Assembly (NCBI GenBank): GCA_015183035.1
Contig: JACZZP010000015.1
Location: forward strand, 2,046,001 to 2,110,000
Source of the DNA: Meloidogyne chitwoodi
Taxonomy: Eukaryota > Nematoda > Chromadorea > Rhabditida > Meloidogynidae
Length of the DNA stretch: 64,000 nt
Direction: 5' to 3'
Made by a program: the position numbers and the translations under genes. The notes under the pieces were generated by a model. That model searched no databases. It saw nothing but the letters and a program-made list of their open reading frames with translations, and was not told the origin of the DNA. Shown here piece after piece: positions 44,740 through 57,093 of this stretch (the first letter of the stretch is position 1; each line of letters opens with the position of its first letter).

Positions 44740-47700
44740 ATGGAGGAAGAAGAAATTGAAGAAATTTATCTAGAAAAACAAAAAGAATTAAACAAAAGTG
44801 AAGATTTGAAAAATAATAATAATCCAAAACTTAAGAGGAAAAAGAAAGAAAAAGATGTTGATAAAAGTAAATCTAAAGAAACATCGCCTAAAGTTGAGAA
44901 AAAGAAGTTTGCAAAGCAGACTGAATCAGAAAATTTGGTAAACATTAAATTAATTTTGTAAAACATTGGTTACAAAAATATTAGAGAAACTCAAGTTTGT
45001 AAAATAATTTAAAGCCAAAATAAAGTTAACAAAACTTATGTTTCTAAATATAACTTAAAATCAAAAGAAAGTTTACAAACTTAAGTTTGTAAAATCATTT
45101 ACTGTTAAGTTTATAAACTTGTTTTAAAACAAGTTTGTAAAATCAAGTTGATAAAAATTAAGTTTGTAAAAACATGTTTTTAAATTTACTGGAATGCTCG
45201 TAAAACAATAAAGTTTGTAAAAATACAAGTTTGTAATTTTTTACAAAATTACAAATTCTCTGCTTCTCTTATATCCTTTATTTTAGAATTACTTCAATCC
45301 CTCATTTTTACAAGGACATACTCCTCCTCAGCTTATGCCTCCTTTTTATTGTTTATATGGATATCCTCAAAGTGCTCCATATTTTGGCGGGGCAAGTTAT
45401 TCTCCATCTCCAGCAGGTTATTTGTGGCCACCAACTCCAAATCCATGGCAAAAAAATTTATGGAATTCATTGAGTGAGGAAGTAGAAAAAGATAAGAACA
45501 AAAATAGAAAAAGTGAAAAATGTTCTGATAAAGATGAAGCAAAACAGAAAAAACAGCATAATTTTCCTGTAAGTTTATAAGCTTATTTAAGTAAACAAAA
45601 TTTAAGTTTCATCCTTCATCAACATTTCCTCCATTTTCTCCATTGCAACTTTATTCTGGTGGTAATAGCAGTGAACGTATTATGAATAATTTTTACTCTC
45701 CTACAGCAACACCAACAATGCCTTTATTTAATCCAGGATATTTTTATTCTCCACCACCTTATTATTTTCAAAATGCTTCAGCAGCTATGTTTTTTAATCA
45801 AAATAATTTAAAATTAAAAGAGAAAGAAAATGATGAAGAAAAAGAAGAGGAAGAAGAAGAAAATGATTTGGAGAAAGAAAAGAATGAAGAAACTAAAGAA
45901 ATTAAACTAAAGGGACAAAAGAAAATTGAAGAAAATGAAGACGAAATTAAAATGATTGGAGAAAAAAGAGGAAGAAAAATAAACAATGAAAATAAATTAT
46001 TTGCTTCATTCATGGAAGAATTTGGAGAATCTAGAATTGTAATTATATTTATAATTTTTTTACAATTTGTAATGTTTTGATTCAAGTTTGTAAGTTTTTA
46101 AGTTTGCAAAAATGTTTGTGCATATAAACTTTTTACAAACCTTTTAATATTAAAACCTGAATACAGTAATTGTAAAACAAGTTTTTAAGTTTGTAAAAAT
46201 GTTTGTGCAAATAAAAACTTTTTTATAAACTTTTCCATATTCAAACTTGAATACAATAATTGTAAAACATATTAAGTAATAATAAAATTAAAAAAAACAC
46301 AGGAAGCATTCGATGAAAATGATGGTCGCTACATTTTTGCTAACCCAAAGGTAAATAATGATGATAAAAATGAAAATAATACAAAAAGTGATACAAATAC
46401 TTGTCTTATTTGTGGAGATGTTGCTGGTAATATTTATGTTAATACAATTAAAAAATTTTTAAATTTAAAGGTAGGCATTATGGTGTTATTTCTTGTGAAG
46501 GATGCAAAGTAATTTGTTTTAAAAATTTAATTATTTTTAAAATTATTTTTATTAATTTTTAAAATTAAATAGGGCTTTTTCCGTCGAACTGTGACACTTG
46601 GAATTGATTTAAAAGATAATTTTAAATGTAGCACCGGCTTGGGAAAATGCAAGCTAACAAAAGAAACACGAAATAATGTCTGAATTTAATTTTTTTATTT
46701 ATTTTAAAAATTAAATTTTTTTAGTGTCCATTTTGTCGTTTTAATTCATGTGTTCGTATTGGTATGGACCGTATTGCATTGCTTAGACGTGTTAAAAATG
46801 TAGATAAGGCAGATTTAGGGTATAATCGTCATAATAAAGTATCTAATTAATTTAAATTTTTTAAAATAATTTTTAAAAAATTTCTAAGTCAGACAGAAAT
46901 CGAACAAAAGAACATGTGTCAATTGAATTGGTCAATAAAATTTGGTAATAAAATGATTTAAATAATTTTTAAAAATTAATTTAGTATTTCATTCAAAAAT
47001 AATTTTTTGCATCGTCGAAATACTTCAATAAACAACTTGGAAGAATTTAAAAATTACCTATTTTTATTTTTTACTCAAAGCATTGCAACTATTAAAAATA
47101 ACAGTGAAAATGAAGAAGCAAACTTAAAAAATAATGAAATAGAGAAATCAGAAGAAAAAACGAGGTTTTTAATTGAAACAAACTTGGATTCATTTTTGGT
47201 AAGTTTGCTATTAATTCTCAGAATTTTTAAAAATAAATAAGTAACTTAAGTTTGCAAAATTTAACCTACAATAATCAGATAAGTTAAGTTGTAAAATAAT
47301 TTTTACATATCAGAATTTTAAAATTACATATGTGTTATGATTAAAATAGAATTTGTAAATATTTACAAATCAGATTTACAATTCAGAATTTAAAAAACAA
47401 ATAAATTATATTCCATATTAATTTAAAAAGGTAATCCGACATGTTTTTCTTGATGACTTACCCTTGTTGAAGCAATTTTGTTGTATAGATGAAATAAATA
47501 ATGATGAAGAGAATATTCTTGCAAAATTAATGAAAAAGGTAATTTTCTATATTTTACAAAAGTAGATAAATAAATTAAATAAAATAATAGGTGGATAAAT
47601 TTCGCAAAGGTTTGAGTGCAGATGTGCTTCAATATGAAGAACATGCTCTTGTTTCAGCATTAGGATTTTGTTTTCTTTTAGATTCTGCTTCTGGTAGTTA

Positions 47701-48151
47701 TTTTATTTGTTTACAAAATAGAAAATTAAATAAAACTTAAGTTTACAAATTATCTTAAAACTAAAGTTTCAAACTTAAGATACTTTAATATTACAATTTT
47801 ACAAATCAGAATTATTTTATATCAGAATATTTTTTAAACAAGAATAAGAAATCAGAATTAAAAAAAATTTATTCTTAAAATTATATATTAACCAGAATTA
47901 TATATTTTTAAAGATGTTAATGGGAGAATTTTACGTTCAACAGAAAAGAAGTTTGCAACATCGAAGCTTGATAAAATAAATTACAATCAACTACGTGACT
48001 GTTTACATACACAAATGTCTATTCGTGACCCTACCAAGTTTAATTATAAGGTTTTTAGTTTTATTAATTTTTAAATATAATTTATTTATTTTTTTAGGGC
48101 TATAATGCTTTATGCCGTAATTTAATTAATTTATTTGAAACAATTGACTAA
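44740..48151 (+). CDS. Divergent nuclear hormone receptor, 13 exons
   Basis: Exons: 44740-44937, 45287-45568, 45607-46038, 46303-46426, 46471-46508, 46573-46677, 46725-46838, 46889-46944, 46985-47198, 47431-47538, 47591-47693, 47914-48050 and 48098-48151; phases agree (1,965 nt, 654 aa). Residues 1-337 are a long N-terminal region with Lys/Glu-rich and Pro/Tyr-rich stretches. Residues 338-407 form the two-zinc-finger DNA-binding domain: CLICGDVAGRHYGVISC, the P-box CEGCKGFFRRTV, and second-finger CSTGLGKC and CPFCRFNSC. The first finger has 12 residues between its second and third Cys, where 13 is usual, and the second opens with C-x6-C instead of C-x5-C. Residues 430-654 form a weakly conserved, mostly helical ligand-binding-like region ending LINLFETID. 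It is a ligand-regulated or orphan transcription factor; the CEGCKG P-box predicts AGGTCA-type half-sites. No clear orthologue can be named. Confidence 0.8.
44985..45260. repeat. AAGTTTGTAA-rich intron 1 of the nuclear receptor
   Basis: About ten copies of AAGTTTGTAAAA or ACAAACTTAAGTTTGTAA, many partly palindromic, fill this intron. Similar runs occur at 46083-46260, 47240-47300, 47730-47770, 49305-49390 and 1800-2040. Confidence 0.6.
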
Positions 48152-48384
48152 TTATTTTAAATAAAAAGAGAATAAAATTTAAAAATTTAATTCTTTTAAA
48201 CAAAAAGATATTTCTATATTTTAAACATAAAATAATGTAATCGAACATCTCCAAATATTTTAATAAAAATCAGAATTTTTAATCAGAATAAAATCATGAA
48301 ATTTATTAAGTTTTTTAGAGATGTCCAAATACAAAAATATTTTTATATTCTTTAAATTTCATAATTTAATAAAATATCTTACAA

Positions 48385-48564
48385 TTAGCTCATTGCCACC
48401 GGTGCTGCAACACTAGTAGTACATTTATTAGGTAAAAGAATATTATTATTATTTGTTGTTGTTGTCTTGCAATGTTGCTTATTTTTGTTACTAATTTTAT
48501 TAGCTTCTTTTTGTGCAGCTGTAAAGGAGAATATACAAAGCACTGAATAACATATTTGATCAGC
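48385..48564 (-). CDS. MADD alternative last exon B (conserved type)
   Basis: The exon follows TATATTTTTAG and starts [20 protein letters not shown], matching the HEICYSVLCLFSYVAA end of animal MADD. It continues through an Asn-rich stretch to APVAMS and a stop (TAA, 48387-48385). It has the same entry phase as exon A at 49193, so the two are interchangeable by splicing or by choice of poly(A) site. Confidence 0.75.
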   Translation of the reverse strand, partial: ADQICYSVLCIFSFTAAQKEANKISNKNKQHCKTTTTNNNNILLPNKCTTSVAAPVAMS

Positions 48565-51500
48565 CTAAAAATATAATTAATGTAAAAAAAAATTTTTTTG
48601 TTTTAATTTATTGATATTTTATAAAAATAAAAGTGTCACATTTAATTTTTTAAAAAACACAAATTTATTTTTAACTAAAAAAAATCACAGAAATACACAA
48701 TACACTAATATAAAAATAACTTACAAAATATAACTAAAATAAATGCTAATAAAAAATTACAAACACTAAAAACATTTTTTATAAAAAAATTAAATCTCCA
48801 TTGGAAGCAAAATTTGTCCCTCAAATTTTTTTATTCGTAATCCTTCTTCGCTTTCTCCTCCATAAGCAAATGAATTTGAACGTTGTTTTTGGCTTTGAAT
48901 TTGAAGAAAATTGTTTTTATTATTTTTATCGAAAGTTCCGTTAGTTAAGCTTAGAATGTTGGCTTAATTTTTTAAATAAATATTAAAAACAAAAAAATAA
49001 AATTACTCGACAACTCTTTTTCTTCCTCAGAAGGAACTCTAAGTGGTAAAACAGCCCTATGCTCATTTTCCTGCCTTGGAGACTTGTAAACAGTCAAAGC
49101 ATTTTGATCAAATGTTTTAGGCTTTGGAGTAAAATCACACAATGCTATGTGAATAGAAAAAACACGATGCAAGCACCAAGCAATTTTTGTTGCCTAACAA
49201 GTGAGAAAAAACAAAACATTAAAAATACAAAAGTGCAATACAAGAGAAAACCGGAAAAGAAGTGAAAAATAAAATACAAAAGAAAAAACATAAATAATAA
49301 ACTTGAAATTTTACAAAAATAAACTTAAGTTTATAAAAACAAAAATTAAGTTTGGTTTGCAAAAATAAACTTAAATTTATAAAAATACAAACCGCAGTGG
49401 AAATGTAACGCCGTTGATTAAGTCGGCAACGTTTTCTATCTGTTTAATAAAAATTTTTTTTTATTTATTTATGAATTTTAATTTAAATCTACCATATTCT
49501 TCAAGAACAAACATATTCCCACCTAAAAATAAAAATTAACAAAAAAATGTTTTTGATTTATACATACCAAGAGCATTGCATTTCTTTATGTTGGTGAGTT
49601 CAATTAATTCCTAAAAAATTTAAGATTAAAATATTTTTTTAAATTTTACCTGAGAATTAACAAATTGTAATTGAATTCCATCAATTCTAACTTTAAGTAA
49701 TCCTCCTTCATTTCTTTCAACATCATGTATTGGAAATTCTCCTCCCAAATCACGCCCAGCAGTTTGATATTTTCCTCTAGAAGCAGCACGTTCCATTGCT
49801 GATTTCATAGCATTATAAAGTTGACGACACTTTAATGAAAAAATAAAACTTTCCGGAACAAAATTGTTGAAAATAGAATTTCTCCGGAATTAGTTAATAA
49901 TTGCTAAACATATTACGGAAAGTGTTTTTAATAAAAACTGTATATTTTCCGAAAAAATAAATGTAGGGAAGAATAAATAATTTTTCAAACGGTAAATATT
50001 TACAACAAACTTTTTTAGTGTAAAATTTATGCATATGAACTTGATCATCTTGTCTTTGCCAAAGACAAAGAACACGAGCTTTCTAAATAAAATATTTTTT
50101 AATATTATTTTTTAAATATATTTACAGGTGAATATGTCATATTGACCATTCTTTCATACCACCAACGCTGTTGAATTTCACCGTTACAAGAACGTAAAAT
50201 AATTGCATCATCACAAATCTTTTGTATAAATATTATTTAAATAAAAAATTGTTTTAGTTACTTCTAAAAAGCATAAAGGAGCATCTGTATTTGAGCCCTC
50301 ATGAACAGCAAAAACTTGTTTTTGAATAAGCCTGCTGACGAGCGGTTTTAAGGGGATTTTGCCGCCTGGAGGCTGCAATATTTATTAAATTTAGTTAAAA
50401 AAATAAGCGAACCAAAGTAATAAGTTCATCTAATAATTGATTAATCCTTTTAGAATAAATTAGACCAATATGTGCCTTTCCCAGCAAACGCCTAACTTTT
50501 TGTTGAATTGTACGCACGGGGACATGGCAAAAGTTCATCTAATTTGAATTAAAAATTTTTTTTAATTAAAAAATACCATTGAAGTCATATTATGCAATAA
50601 TGTTGCCAAAATTCTATCTTCTTCAAGTTCCAACCGTTTACGATCTGCCTCACTAAGTTGTGAATAACGATCAATCATTTCAGCCGGTTCTTCATCCATC
50701 TTTTTTAATATATAAATAAAAATAAAAATTTAGATTTTACTCCAATCTTGTCTCGTTCTTGTGCGACCATATCTAAGAAAGCAGTCTCCCAGAAAGGCAT
50801 TCGTTGCCAAAACAAATTTAATCCTGTTATGTTATTTGAAGATGTTGGAGTGGCGCCAAGCAAATCCTAAATAATATTAAATAAGTCTATGAATAGAAAA
50901 TTCTGTAAAGTTTAATAAATTTGTCCGGAAAAGAATAGTTTAGTGATTTATAAACTTTTCGGAAATATAAAACATTTTCCGGAATATATAAAACATTTTC
51001 CGGAAATATATAAAACTAAATATATAAAACTTTTTCCGGAAAAAAACAATTTAAGTTTGTAAACTTAAAAAATAGTTGCCTGATAAAGAAAATGTTTAAT
51101 TGGTTGTATATCACTAGACAAAGTTGTATTATTAGTATTACTAGAAGGAAGCAACTCTTCCAATGCTTTTAAATTTAGTGTTGTAGGAGGAATAGATTTA
51201 GTTGTTGTTTGTTTTGATTGTTCTAAGCGTTTTTCATTTTCTAAGGGGGGAATGTTGTTAACAATGTTTTTATTCTCTTTTTGTTTATTTTCAATATTTA
51301 CTGCATCTTTTACATTTGAATTATTTATTAAATTAATTTTTGAAATATTTTCATCTTTTTTATTTTTTGATTTATCATTTAAAGATTCATTTGTTGCATT
51401 TGGACGTTGTGGAAGTGGTGGGGGTTTATTCAAAGGAGGAGAATTGCAGTGATCCTCATCTTTTGATTTAAATGAAGAAGATGATGAAGAATCCAAATTT

Positions 51501-54500
51501 CGTGTTAACGGTGGATTTCGGGGTGGAAGAGGCTGAAATTTAAAATTTAAATTATTTTTATTAATTAAAAAAATTTACAGGAGCTCTAACAGGCAAAGGA
51601 GGTGGCGGAAACCGTGGTGGTGGCAGTGTAGTGTAAACTGTAGAAATTGAAGAATTAAAATTTAATTGTGGATTATCATTTTCAAGTAGACTTGAAGGAA
51701 GAGAATTTTGTTGATTTTGTAAAGTTTCATTATTAAAAGAAATATGCTCATTTTCTAAGCAAACTGCTTCATTAGGTATATTATCTTGAGAGGGAGTAAT
51801 TTTATCGCAATAAGACCCAGAAGAAGGGGTACTTGCTGCCAAGTTTGTTGATGAAGCAGAAGGACTGGTAAGCTGAAAAATATTTTTTTTTAAATATATT
51901 TTAAAATTAAAAGAAAATTAAATATTTGCTTACCAAACTTTTTATTCCATCGGTAACATTATTAAAAGTTCCTCCTTGTTGATGTGAAGGTGTCCAAAAA
52001 TGAGTATGTGCAATTTCGAAAACATGAAAAGCTGAGGCTAAGCCAAGTTGGGAATCAGCCAAGTTGAAATTACTGAAATAAATTATTTTTTTTTTAATAA
52101 AATATTTTTTTACCTTTCTAATCCAATAATACAAGCTTGTAATAATTTGAGATACCCACGATATTGAGCTCTACTAATTTGCTGAAATAAAATTTTTTTG
52201 AATTTGTTTTTGAAATTTTTTTGATTTTTTTTGAAATTTTTTTGAAATTTTTTAAATATTAAGAAATAATTATAAATATTACCACATCTTGTAAAAATTC
52301 ATCTTCAGAATATTTAACTTCCAAACACAAATTTAATTTCGAACAGACCAATTCTCTCAGACTTTCATCTTCCAATAACCTCTTAACCTTTGAACCAGAA
52401 AATACTCCAATCCCCTGACCAGAAATTACTTGCTCACAGATTTCTAATATTTGTTGTTGACTTTTTCTTTAAAATAAATAAATTAATTAATTTTTATTTT
52501 TTAATTATTTTTTTTAAATTTCCTCTCTAACCTCTGCTGTTGCGCAGCAGTCGCATTTTCACGTTCCCTTTGCTTTCTTTGCCTTTCCATTAATTCAGTA
52601 TTAAATAAATCATTATTTAAATTATTTTCATTATTATGTTTTGTTAAATTTAATAATCCTCTTCTTCCTTCTTCCATTACACGATTACTAACTGCTTCAG
52701 CTAGAGGAAGTGCTTTTGCCTTAAAAATTAATATAAATTATTGCCAATTTTTTTAAATAAAATAATTTTTTTAAAAAAATTTAAAGAAATTTTATTAACA
52801 TTTCAATTTTTTACCATAGCAGCTTGTGCAGCTTTAGGAGCACTTTTCTTCATCATTTGGTCTAAAACACCTTGTCCACTATTTAATGCTTTATTCATTA
52901 TTGAAAATGTAAGATTATTATTTTTGATATTAGAAGAGGATGAATTTAAAGATTGAGAAGATGAATTTAATTGTAATGATGTTGCTGAAGCATTTGTAGC
53001 AGAAAGTGAAGAATGCTCGCAACATACAGTCTCTTCGTCTGTAGCATGGCCAGAATTTGCAAAAGTAAAATCACCCTTTGAAAAAAATTTTTTTGTTATT
53101 TTTTTTTATTCTGGAATTTTTTTCACTCCAGGGAATTTTTTCTCCTTGGGGAATTTTTTTCTTCACTGGGGAATTTTTTTTCCCTCGGGGAATTTTTTTC
53201 TTCACTGGGGAATTTATTTGAATTATTTTTTTAAATTAAAAAAATATATTTTAAAAATAAATAAGTTAATCTTTTTTACCTTAGCATTTCTTTTTAGAGC
53301 CAAGTTTTGTGCTAAACGGGCAAAATCTGCTTCAGAATCAACTACAGAGAGAGGTGAGGAACGACAACTACTAGAAAGAGAAATTAATTTTGTTTAAACA
53401 ATTATTTTTTTTAATTAAATTAGTAGTGTATTTAGAGATATTTAATAAAAACATAAATTATTTTTTAATAATTATTATTTTATTAAAAAATAATTAACCT
53501 AATATCAGAACTATCAATGCTAACTTTGCTATCACTTTTGGGTAATTCCAAACGATTAGGGGCTTGATAAATATCACAGGCGTCAGAGAGAGGTTTTGAA
53601 ATATCTTTAAAAGAAATTTATTTTTTTTAAATTAAAAATTTAATTTAACCCAAATTTAAAGGGGAACGACTCCCAAAAGGAGACCAAGCACCCCCAGTTT
53701 CAACAGAACCAACAGATTCTAAATCACTTGATGTTGCAGTTGTAGGATAACTTTCTGTATCATCGTCTCTTTAAAAGTGAAATAATTAATTTAAAATAAA
53801 ATTTAAAAAATTTTTAATTTTTTACATATTTTCAGAATTATTTCTTTCAAGTAAATGTTCACTTTTATCAATTCGAGACAAAAAAATTGCTTCAGAAAGT
53901 GATGAACCAAAAGGATATGCCTTTTTTAAAAAATAATAATTTAAAATAATTTAAATTTAAAATAATTACATTAAAGTGTACAGGCATTAAGGAATCAGAA
54001 AACCATTTTGCTTTATCACCAATTTGTTCAGAACTTATTACGCCTGTTTGAATACGAACGTAAGTCTCATTGGGTGGACAAAGGGAACATTCAGCAAAAT
54101 ACCTTATAAATTATAGGAATCAGAATATTATTTTTACAAATCAGAATATTAATTTTACAAAGCAGAATATTTAAAAAATCAGAATATTATTTTTACAAAT
54201 CAGAATATTAATTTTACAAATCAGAATATTTATTTTACAAATCAGAACATTCATTTTACAAATCAGAATATTAATTTAAAAAATCAGAATATTCATTTTA
54301 CAAATCAGAATATTCATTTTACAAATCAGAATATTTAAAATAAATAATAAACTTACTCTACAGCTTGTGTTTTGCATAATTCTGAAATAAACTCATTATT
54401 TTGACCACGACTGCGTAGAAACGAATCAACTTGAAGCGCCACAACAGGTCTTGGATATAAGCGGATTGTTCTTGTATGCTAAATATGTATATTTTTTCAA

Positions 54501-57093
54501 AGAAAATATTTTTTTAATATTTTTACTTCACTAAAATTGGCAAAAACGTTAGGTCCACTATAAAAGTGAATCATAGCTATTCTACATTTTACATCAATTT
54601 CATCACCATCAACCGTTGAATTAACTCCATTTTCTAGTATTTCATTGTTTTCTATTGCAAGTGGATGCTTACCCATAGCACGAAGAAATTCGTCCTAAGA
54701 AAAATAAATAATTAATTTTAAAATATTCTCTCTCACTCTAAGTATCGCGGCTTCATATTCTGGGAATTGTGGGATACGTACAGTTTGATCACTAGGCATT
54801 ATAAGCTGATTTGTGTCCAAATCAGCAAGTAATACATCATTAGGCACTTGTATGCCTTTAAAGTGAAAGAATGATGCTGGAACTCCAATAACTAAATTAG
54901 AAAATATTAAAGGAATTAAAAACATTATTTAAACAAAAACCCACTAAAAGGTGTTGGTGCAAGTAACAATTGTTCAGCAGAAGGCATAAATGTTGGCAGT
55001 AAAGGTATTACAGGAAACATATATTCTAAGGGATAGAGCAATGCTACTAATGCCAGTACACACATACTTACAGCGTTGTAATTACGTGATTGAAGAACAA
55101 CCTTATTTTAAATCATAAGTAAAAAAATGTTTTTGTTTTGTTTTTAGGATGTTTTCCGGAAATATATATATATTGTTTTATATTTTTAATTTATTGTATG
55201 TTTTCCGGAAAATGTTTTTATTGTTTTGTTTTACAATGTTTTCCGGAATATATTTTTTAATCTTTGTTATTCCAGTTTTCCGGAAAATGTTTTCCTTGTT
55301 TTGTTTTTAGAATGTTTTCCGGAAATATATATTATTTTATATTTTTAATGTTTGTTATTGTATGTTTTCCGAAAAATGGTTTGCGTTTTTATAAATGTTA
55401 TTTCATTGTTTTACAATTTTAAATAAAATTTTTTCGAAATGATCTTTTTTGAAGATATATGTACATAAATTTATAACAAATGGTTAAATAATCTTTTTCA
55501 TTTGGATTATAAAAAGTTCTAAAATAATTCATTTTAACCTTGTATTCAAGCATTATTGCAGCTAGAATTTGCATAACAGCCTCTACACCGAGTAATTCAA
55601 GCGGTAAATGCAATGGAAAATCCACCAACGAAAACCTAGTATAATCTGGGAGTGCAAATTCTAATGGAGTGGGCATCATATCAGATGGGAGAACCTGTTA
55701 TAGGTAAATAACATTTTTTTATTTAAAAAAATAAAAATATTTAAATTACTTCAAGTAATAACTTTGTATTGCCAGGCACTGGAACAGGTGAGCTAAGAAG
55801 AGTAAAAAGCCAAGTTTCTAGCTGACGTAATTCTTGCATAATCTTTAAAAAAGTTTAAAATCAATAAATAAAATGAATTTACCGGTAAAGGAATACCCAT
55901 GCCCTGCGGCCAATGACCTGCCAAAACAGTCCAAACAGCATCTCTAGGCAAAGATTCGTCTAAATTAGCACGATAATTACAGCAATCTGCGAGATGTCGA
56001 AATAGATGCATAAGATCTCGAAATGCAGCAAGAAAGGGGTGATGGCTTAACTAAAAATTAAAAAAAAAATAAAGAATTTTAAAAAATATTTACCAAACAA
56101 AGCGATATTAAATGAGCAGAACCAGTTGAGGAATGTTTTTGTTGTTGACGTTGTTTTTGTTGTTGTTCATTGTTTGTAATAATTGTAGGTGAATTGGGCT
56201 GTTGTTGTTGCTGCTCTTTTTGTTTTGCACCTGTATTTTTAATGTTTTATTTAATTTTTACTGTAAAAAATAAAACTTTATAGAAATAATTTATTTTCCG
56301 GTAAGTTTACAGTGAACGTAAAAATATAAATTTAGCTTCATATATTTTTAAAATGTTTCCGGATTTTTATTAAATGTTTTCCGAAAAGTTTATAATATTT
56401 TCAGATTTTATTAAATGTTTTCCGGAAAGATTATAATGTTTTACAATTTTTAAATGTTTTCCGTAAAGTTAATTTATCAAATAATACCTAAATTATTTAA
56501 TATAAAAAATACCTAAACTAAGGAAAAAACTCAATGTAACTCCATAGCGCACCTTAGCAGTATCTTTTTCAGTTAACATAAAAACAAAGGAAGTTGCCTC
56601 ATTAAATAAATTTCTAAAAATAATAAAATTAAAAATTATGAAAAAAATTTTAACTAACCTTTTTCTTAATTGATGAAAATTAGATCCTGTATAAGAAACA
56701 GCTCCTTCAGGTTGACAAAAATAAACAACATCTCTGGGTAACTCAAAATCCCTATGATTTTCATTTGGATACCTAAAAGAATACTTATTTATGTATTAGT
56801 AAAAAACAATTTTTTTAACCTTCTTAATAATTCTGGATGACTAATTATTCCTCCTTGAGGAACATTACTAAATAATCCACCTCCAGCATTTGTTGAACTA
56901 ACACCATTTTGGGTGGGGATTCGACGGCGACGTGATGTTGAAGTAGAGGGACGTGCTCCAACAATCACAATGTCTAATAAAGTGAGAAAATAATAATAAT
57001 AAATTTAAAAATAATTTTACAATCAATTAGACGAGGACAAAGTTGCTGCGCAACGGATGTCTTTCCAGGCTGAAAAAGCCTTTGATTTTCCAT
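48385..57093 (-). CDS. MADD: MADD/AEX-3 DENN-domain Rab GEF, about 30 exons, two alternative ends
   Basis: The homologue of MADD (AEX-3 in C. elegans), a guanine-nucleotide exchange factor for Rab3/Rab27 that directs synaptic vesicle transport. The start is ATG at 57093 ([17 protein letters not shown]). First exons: 57093-57021, 56973-56820, 56772-56659, 56613-56513, 56230-56094, 56050-55883, 55842-55750, 55694-55539, 55101-54945, 54891-54737, 54694-54527, 54478-54357 and 54102-53970; all keep phase. The tripartite DENN module includes [63 protein letters not shown] and [19 protein letters not shown]. Later parts show [28 protein letters not shown], a Pro-rich linker ([19 protein letters not shown]), [20 protein letters not shown] and [19 protein letters not shown] blocks, and the conserved end [35 protein letters not shown] and [20 protein letters not shown]. 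There are two terminal exon choices: 49193-49006 plus 48962-48790, or 48564-48385. Confidence 0.9.
48790..49193 (-). CDS. MADD alternative last exons A
   Basis: After TCACTTGTTAG the frame reads [20 protein letters not shown], a diverged counterpart of exon B, then [20 protein letters not shown] and, after a short intron, a Ser/Asn-rich end reading [11 protein letters not shown] and a stop. The alignment of [14 protein letters not shown] with [14 protein letters not shown] suggests an exon duplication followed by divergence. Confidence 0.65.
50920..51062. repeat. TTTTCCGGAA repeats in a MADD intron
   Basis: Five units containing TTTTCCGGAA(A/T)ATATAAAAC occur in about 140 bp next to the exon starting IKHFLYQ (minus strand). 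Confidence 0.55.
53115..53215. repeat. GGGGAATTTTTTTCTTCACT simple repeat in a MADD intron
   Basis: Five units of about 20 bp. The same motif forms the array at 43558-43675 in an unrelated gene. Confidence 0.65.
54110..54345. repeat. ~22-bp tandem repeat (ACAAATCAGAATATTNATTTT) in a MADD intron
   Basis: About ten head-to-tail units fill most of the intron between the exons at 54357-54478 and 53970-54102. The words CAAATCAGAAT and ATCAGAATATT recur singly in other introns and spacers (for example 47365, 47805-47900, 645-700). Confidence 0.75.
55138..55385. repeat. GTTTTCCGGAAA repeats in a MADD intron
   Basis: Six units, each with TGTTTTCCGGAA followed by TATATA or TGTTTTTATTGTTTT, at spacings of 40-60 bp. 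Confidence 0.65.

Noticed and set aside
45798..46085. Minus-strand Ser/Phe-rich frame
   Set aside because: It is the antisense shadow of the Glu/Lys-rich third exon of the nuclear receptor.
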